Shown in pieces: positions 57,969 to 64,000 of a stretch of 64,000 nucleotides of DNA (position 1 is the first letter of the stretch; every line of letters starts with the position of its first letter). Under the pieces are notes generated by a model. That model was not told the DNA's origin and did not search any database. It saw only the letters and a program-made list of their open reading frames with translations. Origin of the DNA: Thalassia testudinum (lineage: Eukaryota; Streptophyta; Magnoliopsida; Alismatales; Hydrocharitaceae); the NCBI GenBank assembly GCA_037157565.1, contig JAZHRO010000055.1, positions 44,857,001 through 44,921,000 of the forward strand. The letters run 5' to 3'. Position numbers and translations under genes: made by a program.

Positions 57969-59574
57969 ATGGACCCGTATCCACCCCCGTCAGACTCTAT
58001 GGGAGAGATGTTGAGGAATAATCAACAGTTAAATGAAGAAATAAGACAGCTTAGCTACACGCTTCCTAGTAATTCTGATCCCTACCCATACGACCCTAAT
58101 CATGGAAATAATTTTGAAGAACCCAATGACAATAGGGATCCAATTTTAGGTAGCTATTACTTAAACTCTCCCAATGAGACACAGCCACTAGAGGAAAACG
58201 ATTAGTGATTATCCACCTAAGCTATATTGGAGTCAAAAGCAAGGGAAGATGGTACCTCTTGAGGACCTTGACCCCAATGACAGTATTTTCCTTACCCCTA
58301 CCAACCCAGGTCAAGGTTGTATTATTCCTATCACTTCCCCTATTGATTATCTGGTGGAAGCTCATTCTACCCTTAGTGAGCCTACTCTTGACCCTCCACT
58401 TAGGAAATCAACACCTACCATTCAGTATCCTGAGGATTTAAATGCACCCAATGAAGGTGACCTGAAGGGAATCGAGGATGAATTAGATCAATTTTGGTCT
58501 CAGGGATATGAAGAGTCTATTTCAGAAAATGATGCCTCAATAGAGGAACCTAGACTGAAAATCTGGAGTGAATCACAAGGGAATTATTTATTATTTGAGG
58601 ATTTACCTCCAGAGGATATAAATAATATGGTGAAATCCATATTCCTCCCTTCTTTTGAGAGTCATCCTCCATCAAAACAAGAGTTGCTATTTGAGGAGGA
58701 AAAATAAAATAGTGAGAAGTCTATGGGAGACCCTCAGGGACAAAACACGTCAATTGAGGATTTATACCCTGAGAAGAATAACAAATTCAGTGATATAGGC
58801 TTACTCCAAAACATTAAAACTGATCCTCCTTTAGGAATAATTAAGGATACTGATCCAACTCCTAATGAATCACATATATACCCTGACAAAAAGTTGAGTG
58901 AACCAAATGAATCCGGGGATGAGCTTAATGATAATGATTCTAATATTTTAACCCTGCCATCAAAGAGTTGTAATTTGGAGTATACCCTTGATTCAAATAT
59001 GACTCTGATCATTAATGCTAGGCAAGGTAAACTGAAGTTGTCTACAACTGTTAGGGAGTATACACAATTTGAATCATTGTTGGAATTAGACCTAACACCA
59101 ACTAAGCCCTCATTGGACTTAACCATTACCTTCCAACACTACAAACAACCCTTATACTCCCTAACTGATTCTTGGCTCAGATCTCTGCTCATGTACATTC
59201 TTTTTAGAGAACATATCGGGCCAGTACATCCTCGGGTAGAATGGCGAGTGTGGATTGATGCTTGTACTTTTACTCTCGCCATTCAAGGGTTGGAACTAAT
59301 AATGTTTATATCTTTTACAACCCGTCCTGCTCTGGAGGATCCTTGTTATCCTCCATTTATTCCATTTCAGGAGGTCCCTTTTTATATTCTTGTTGTTATT
59401 CCTAGACCTCCCAAGGTAGCCAACGAGGTTCTCCGCTTTCATATCTTCTGGCAAGCATTTAGGATTACGTTGCATCATCAGCTCGCCAACATTTGTGGCT
59501 ACTTGTTTTCTAGGCCCGCAATGTTATGCATATTTTTAGGGCCTAACCTTTGCTGTCTGGAACCAGACTTGTAG
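57969..59574 (+). pseudogene. Acidic ORF of H, homologous to that of D
   Basis: Three pieces: 57969-58205 (MDPYPPPSDSMGEML, with DPYPYDPNHGNN), a frameshift near 58203, then one frame from 58207 to 59574 with a single TAA at 58705-58707. Conserved with D in order: PKLYWSQKQGKMVPLEDLDP, LKIWSESQGNYLLFEDLPPED, FREHIGPVHPRVEWRVWID, LEDPCYPPF, LHHQLANICGYLFSR and CCLEPDL. Total about 535 residues. It follows gag directly, where protease and pol would lie in a complete Athila element. Function unknown. Confidence 0.8.
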
Positions 59575-59693
59575 GTTCCTTCTAAGTATGGCTGCTGACA
59601 GAAAATGCAGCGCTTGTTGGGAGGCAACCCAGTGATCTGAATAACACTGTCATCAGGTGATTTCTTTCCTTTCTCCTCCTGTTTTAATTTTAC

Positions 59694-59730
59694 AATGGGG
59701 ACATTGTAAGATTTAGGCATGGGGGGTGCA
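59694..59730 (+). other. Internal polypurine-like motif of H
   Basis: AATGGGGACATTGTAAG followed by TTTAGGCATGGGGGGTGC, 120 bp after the ORF. Confidence 0.65.
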
Positions 59731-61169
59731 TTTGCATTTTAAGAAGTATTCATGCATTTAGGTTAGCATATAAAAAAAAAATTCTTTCTTGAGCTGAATG
59801 GGTTAGTCCCTAGCAAAATACCTTTGTCATTGGAGGTTTTTCTTCTTGAATTATTTCTTAAGTTTAGAATCCAGTACATTTATTTCACGTGCACGTAGAC
59901 TTGGTAATGGATCCTTAAGGAAAACCAATAAGCATTTGTAGTCTATTGAACCCTTGGACAGTTAATAGGGAGGCAGGCATACTATCTTCTAGTAAATCCA
60001 CCTCATATTTGAGAGAAGAAAGTAGAAAGATTATTGGTGCGCCAAGTCTAGTGCAAGGACTCTTAAGTTTTGGACAATTAGATGATGATACTTCAGAGTT
60101 AGGTGCAGTCTTCACTCTCTGTTCCTGTGTGCGTACTTTGTATGAATTCCTGAGAGTCACCAAATAAGGCAGATGCACAGAGATTGAGTCTTAATAAAGG
60201 TATGACTATGGTGGATGGTTACGACCGTCCTTCATAGAGTCCTCGGCTGAAGGAGGGTAATAGTGTCAAAGGTCAAAAATACGCCTATCCTATCCATTCC
60301 TTCCCGATGCTGAGAATAGGCACTTCCACCAAACAAGCCACACAATTTCCTCTTGACCATCATCATCCCTAATAAGGCCTCATAAATAAAAGTCTGTATC
60401 GTGTTGTGTTGATTGAAAAAGAAACAAAAAAAAAGAGAGAAGAAGAAGAAGAAATAATAATAAAAAAAAAGAGAAAGAAAAAAAAAAAGAAAAAGAAAAG
60501 AGAGAGAAAAGAAAAAGAAAAGAGTCCAAGGTTGTCGTTGTAACATTGTTTCTGAGGCAACAAAACACCTATCGCGTTCCACCAAATATGACCCATACCT
60601 ACCTTTCAGTATTTCTGATTGCCTGAATACTGGTTGAGGACTCTCACTTAGTTGTAGAGTTATTAGGACTTTAATTGAAGTGTGGATGCCATGTGAAGCT
60701 ACCAAATAGTGAGTACAATTACTAAATATGGTGAGATTTGTGATCTCAGAAAGAAAAGAAAGAGTGAGCGCCCAGGAACATCAAGAGAGCACAGTTGTTT
60801 AGCCTCTCTCTGAGTTGACTTTTCTAATAGTCTGGATATCTAGAGTCTGTAGTATTAGACTACATGTAGTACCAGATGAGTGTGTGCCACCAAATACAAA
60901 TCCATTCAACTTGATATATCCTACCTAAGCCAAATGCCAGGGTCAAATTACAGATTATCTTCTGCTTTATCCCCAAGGGAAGTTGTTGCCTATCCCGACA
61001 GTAATATTTACCAAGGGTGAAGTGTGAACTCCCAATGCGAATTGGCTTTGTCACGTGGATCTGTTACCTATGCTACCATCACTTTATATTTGCCTGGATC
61101 TCTAAAGTTTTGAAATAAGAAAAGAAGAAATCTTTTGATTACTTTTGTTATTTTTCATTTTTGCTAGGG
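59731..61169 (+). other. 3' noncoding region of H with CCACCAAATA series
   Basis: Motif or one-base variant at 60157, 60326, 60579, 60699, about 60719 and 60887. A degenerate copy near 60000 sits where B and F have their first. Purine run at 60412-60522. It is homologous to the 3' regions of B and F, although its LTRs are different. Confidence 0.72.
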
Positions 61170-61196
61170 ACTAGCAAATCTTAGGCATGGGGTATT
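61170..61196 (+). other. Polypurine tract before V LTR
   Basis: GGGACTAGCAAATCTTAGGCATGGGG directly before the TG at 61197. Confidence 0.8.
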
Positions 61197-62882
61197 TGAT
61201 GAGTCCATTTTAATGGACTATTATTATGCCTAAGTAATTCAATTCTAACATTGTATGTTGGTTAATAATCATATTTGTTCATTAAATGATTGCATGTGTC
61301 ATTATTTAAGTTTACATTTCTTCTATTGCTTATTATGCAATTATATTTCATGCAGGGTCCCGCAACAGTGCACTCATCTTCTCCAATTAATCTACTCTAA
61401 TCGGGAAGAAGAGGGAGGAGGATAAAATGTGGAAAAGAATATGGGGGGGGAAAGATATTCCCCCCCCCCGCCACAACTATCTCCACCTACGGCCAACAGA
61501 ACCCAACAAGTGCTGGCTAAAATTAGGAAGGGATATGAAAATCCCTTGATTGGCGTAGGGGAGAGGAGTTAAGAGGAGGTGGAGCACAGGAGAGGAGGGC
61601 ATCTGGATCTTCAAGGATCTTCTTCCTCCCCCTTGAGGGGATATCCACTTTCCTCACCGTGGAGAGGGCGGACCCTGTGAGCTCTATGTGCACTGTGCCA
61701 AACCTTCCATCACCGCCGGCCACAGCCTCTACTGCAAACGCCCTTCCAACTTGCACCACACCCACCGTTCACCGTTCCCTCCAACTAGCGACTGCAGGTG
61801 CTGCATAGCAAGAAGCACCTTTGCGCACCCACCACCCGCACCCGCACTTGCGCAGGCCAGCCTGCACCCAAGCCTTCCACCGCGCGCAAGAACCAGCCGC
61901 ACCCGCACCTGTGCCCTCTCCACTGCAGGCGCCCACCGCAGTGTGCCCCCCCTCTCCAACACCATTCACCGCAGGCGCTACACCGCTCACCGCAGGCACG
62001 CCACCAGCGCTCTCACCGACAGTGCGCCCTCGCCACCAGTGCTCCCACCGTAGGTGCTCACCGCCCTTGCACGCTCTCTGCAGGCACTGCAGGCCAAGCA
62101 CCCTCCACCACAGGCGGCAGCACGCTAAGCGCCCGTAGGTGCCACACCGGCAAGCACTGCCTCCCGCCAGCCCGCAGGCCACTCCCGCGCTCGTCCTGCA
62201 TGCCTTGCGCGTGCGCATGCCCAGTGCACAGCCACACGAGCTAAACAGCGGTCTCCTCCTCCAACAAACCGACGGCCATCCTCCTTCGTCCGGCTGCCGC
62301 CGGCCACCGCGTCACCGCCGTTGCGTAGCCCTCGCCGAGGTGCACCTCCCCGTTGACTCTCGCGGCCAACCGTGCACGGCCGCACACACGAGGAAGAGAG
62401 ATGAGAAATCCTCTGTTTTTTTCCTAAATTAATAATTACATTCAATGCCATTGCCAATTATATATTCATATTTTATTTAGGCCACATTGCATTGATGCAC
62501 TCAGACTTTCCTGAAATTACTTGTGTAATGTGCATGATTTAACCTTGAATTTCAAATCAGAATTGCAAGAAAGTTGAATTTACATGATAAGCCATTACAC
62601 ATGCATCATACACATATTTTTGGGGCTTAATTCCTGATGTGAAAACTGCATAAATACCCCTGAACCTTTAAAGAAATTACAAGCTCCATTTAAAATAGCA
62701 TATTCCTCGCATTCAAGTCGCGAAAGTGTCTGCAAGCATTATATTCATCTTCTCGTGAATTTATTGGTCTATTCCTCCCTGTGGATACGACATCCTTTAT
62801 TGTGGTTTAAATTCATATCTATGTTAATTTTTGATTGAGAGATTTCCACCACATTAATTACAACGACATATCCTTCTAGTGT
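61197..62882 (+). repeat. V-family LTR
   Basis: Begins TGATGAGTCCATTTTAATGG with the 8-bp stem 61202-61209/61212-61219. A second hairpin, 61443-61452/61458-61467, is GGGGGGGGAA paired with TTCCCCCCCC. The middle (61690-62395) is GC-rich with CTGCAGGCGC-like units. The end (CCCTGTGGATACGAC, TTTCCACCACATTAA) resembles the end of the D LTR. The right border is uncertain (62880-62911). It differs from the X-family LTR at the 5' side of H. Confidence 0.7.
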
Positions 62883-64000
62883 TATCTTTATAAGCAAAAC
62901 TCTCTCTGTCAACAAGCTTTAGCGACTCCTCTTGACCTCCTTTGTTGTCCGTCCACAATACCAGTGGTTGAATTCACTTCCACTCTCTCGTCCGCTCTTG
63001 GCCATACTAGTAGGAGCACCTCTATCTCCATTATCATCGCCGTCCTCATCACTAGAGAATCTTCTTCCCCAGCGTCGGCCTACCAACGTCGGTGTCATTC
63101 TCCCCATTTCATCCATTTAGATTAGGTTAGATTAGTTACCTTAGATTCCTAGTTTAGATTCCTACCCAAAAATCCCAAAAATAACCCTCGACTCAACACG
63201 CTCACCTCCATCTTCCCCGTCTCTGACCACTCCTCCGGTGAGTCCATCTCACCTCCACAAACCACCAATCAACTCGCCAACCACCTCACGACCTTTGCCG
63301 TATCATGCCCTACCAAACCATTCTCCCTATTTGCCTTCCCATCCACCCAAACCTACTGTCGACCAACCCACCTTTCCATTGCCATTCCCGACTCTGACCG
63401 ACCACCACACACACTAATCTGCCATAGGACCACCGCCATTACATCCGTCGTGCCTTGGCGAAGCTCCTGAGCTATTCTAATGTGGCTGTGAGGCCTTATT
63501 CAATGTTTTAGGTTCTCGCCGTCATGCTCTATCACTATTGCCATCTTCAGCCTTGTTCTTCGTGTTCAAGGCTGCGATATCCCTAGTTTTCAGTCCCAGG
63601 TGCTGTGGGACCTTCTTAGCAACACAGGCAGTAGGTCAATTGGGAGCATTGACTGCTGCCCTGACCTCAATTGAAGGTGCCATCCACTGCAGTTGCATGC
63701 GAAGGAGAAGGATTGGATAGTCCCACATCGGGCGCTGACAGCCATACCGCAACGCATATATTGATTTTGCCCTATAAGCTTATCGCCTCAGCAAGCATAG
63801 GGGGTGAGGTCCCCACACACGCCTCACATGCACCTCACCCACGACACCTAACCTACGAGTCTGGCCGATCCGATAACCCGCCTAACCTAAGCACTCCTCG
63901 CTCACCACCCACACTGGTGAGCCTGGTCCCGAGTGCGTGTCTGCCTATTTACCCGACTACCCTAACTGTGGCCCTAGGAGGGCAAAACCTAAGAGGAAGT
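62883..64000 (+). repeat. Right part of an X-family LTR, running off the window
   Basis: From about 62890 the sequence matches 54160 onward in H's 5' LTR (ACAAGCT..RG.GACTCCTC, CCATACCAGTGG-like, CTTATCGCCTC, GGGGTGAGGTCCC). It is probably the remainder of H's own 3' LTR, split by V. ORFs in it are not credible. Confidence 0.7.

Larger units (their letters stand above)
53180..61196 (+). mobile_element. Element H, X-family 5' LTR with gag relic and acidic ORF
   Basis: 5' LTR 53180-55902, exact tRNA-Asp primer site, leader, gag relic, acidic ORF, internal purine motif, 3' noncoding region and polypurine tract. The LTR that follows at 61197 is of a different family (V), so the two ends of this unit do not match. 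No protease, RT or integrase. Confidence 0.75.

Noticed and set aside
60232..60705. Phe-rich minus-strand ORFs (also 2095-2668 and 50828-51070)
   Set aside because: They are the complement of purine-only runs.
61688..62244. Overlapping Pro/His/Ala-rich ORFs in the V LTR
   Set aside because: They arise from repeated CACCGCAGGC-like units; open on both strands.

Overview
The window looks like repeat-rich DNA of a flowering plant with a large genome. I see no host gene, rRNA, tRNA or CRISPR array. It is almost wholly a nest of LTR retrotransposons. The coding remains (Gag, aspartic protease, RT, RNase H, integrase) and the primer sites complementary to plant tRNA-Asp (TGGCGCCGTTGCCGGGG) place most of them in the Athila branch of Ty3/gypsy. 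One solo LTR is copia-like (SIRE/Maximus type). I cannot name the species.

Layout, using my own labels. Z is the host element. It was entered in its RT gene by A and, 11 bp further on, by B; only its 3' half (RT to integrase, 30746-33601) is visible. X, whose left part is outside the window, lies inside A's 5' LTR (1-2894). A is 2895-11934. B is 11946-30745 and carries a copia solo LTR in its ORF (15998-17720). Element D (minus strand, 22828-30173) sits in B's 3' LTR. F (33602-53179 and beyond) entered the 3' part of Z. F was itself entered by G (37308-47877) in its leader and by H (53180 onward) in its 3' LTR. The right edge holds an LTR of another family (V, 61197 to about 62882) followed by an X-family LTR. 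Exact or near-exact 5-bp target duplications support B, D, G and the copia solo LTR.

The elements fall into coding classes. A and G have gag-protease but no RT or integrase. B, F and D have no recognisable gag or pol, only one large acidic ORF of about 550-665 codons that I cannot assign to a family. H has a gag relic followed by the same ORF. Only Z carries pol, and it is broken (nonsense codons, frameshifts, loss of the integrase catalytic Glu segment). The picture is a set of non-autonomous, Athila-derived elements that probably moved in trans.

The best candidates for something undescribed are: (1) the acidic ORF family with its conserved motifs; (2) chains of perfect hairpins in the LTRs, including one at the very 5' end of almost every LTR family; (3) a second polypurine-like motif placed just after the ORF in every element; (4) seven-fold CCACCAAATA repeats in the 3' noncoding region of B, F and H; and (5) AGACGTCT palindromes shared by unrelated LTRs. 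Decay is dominated by CAG/CAA to TAG/TAA and CGA to TGA changes, as expected of methylated DNA.
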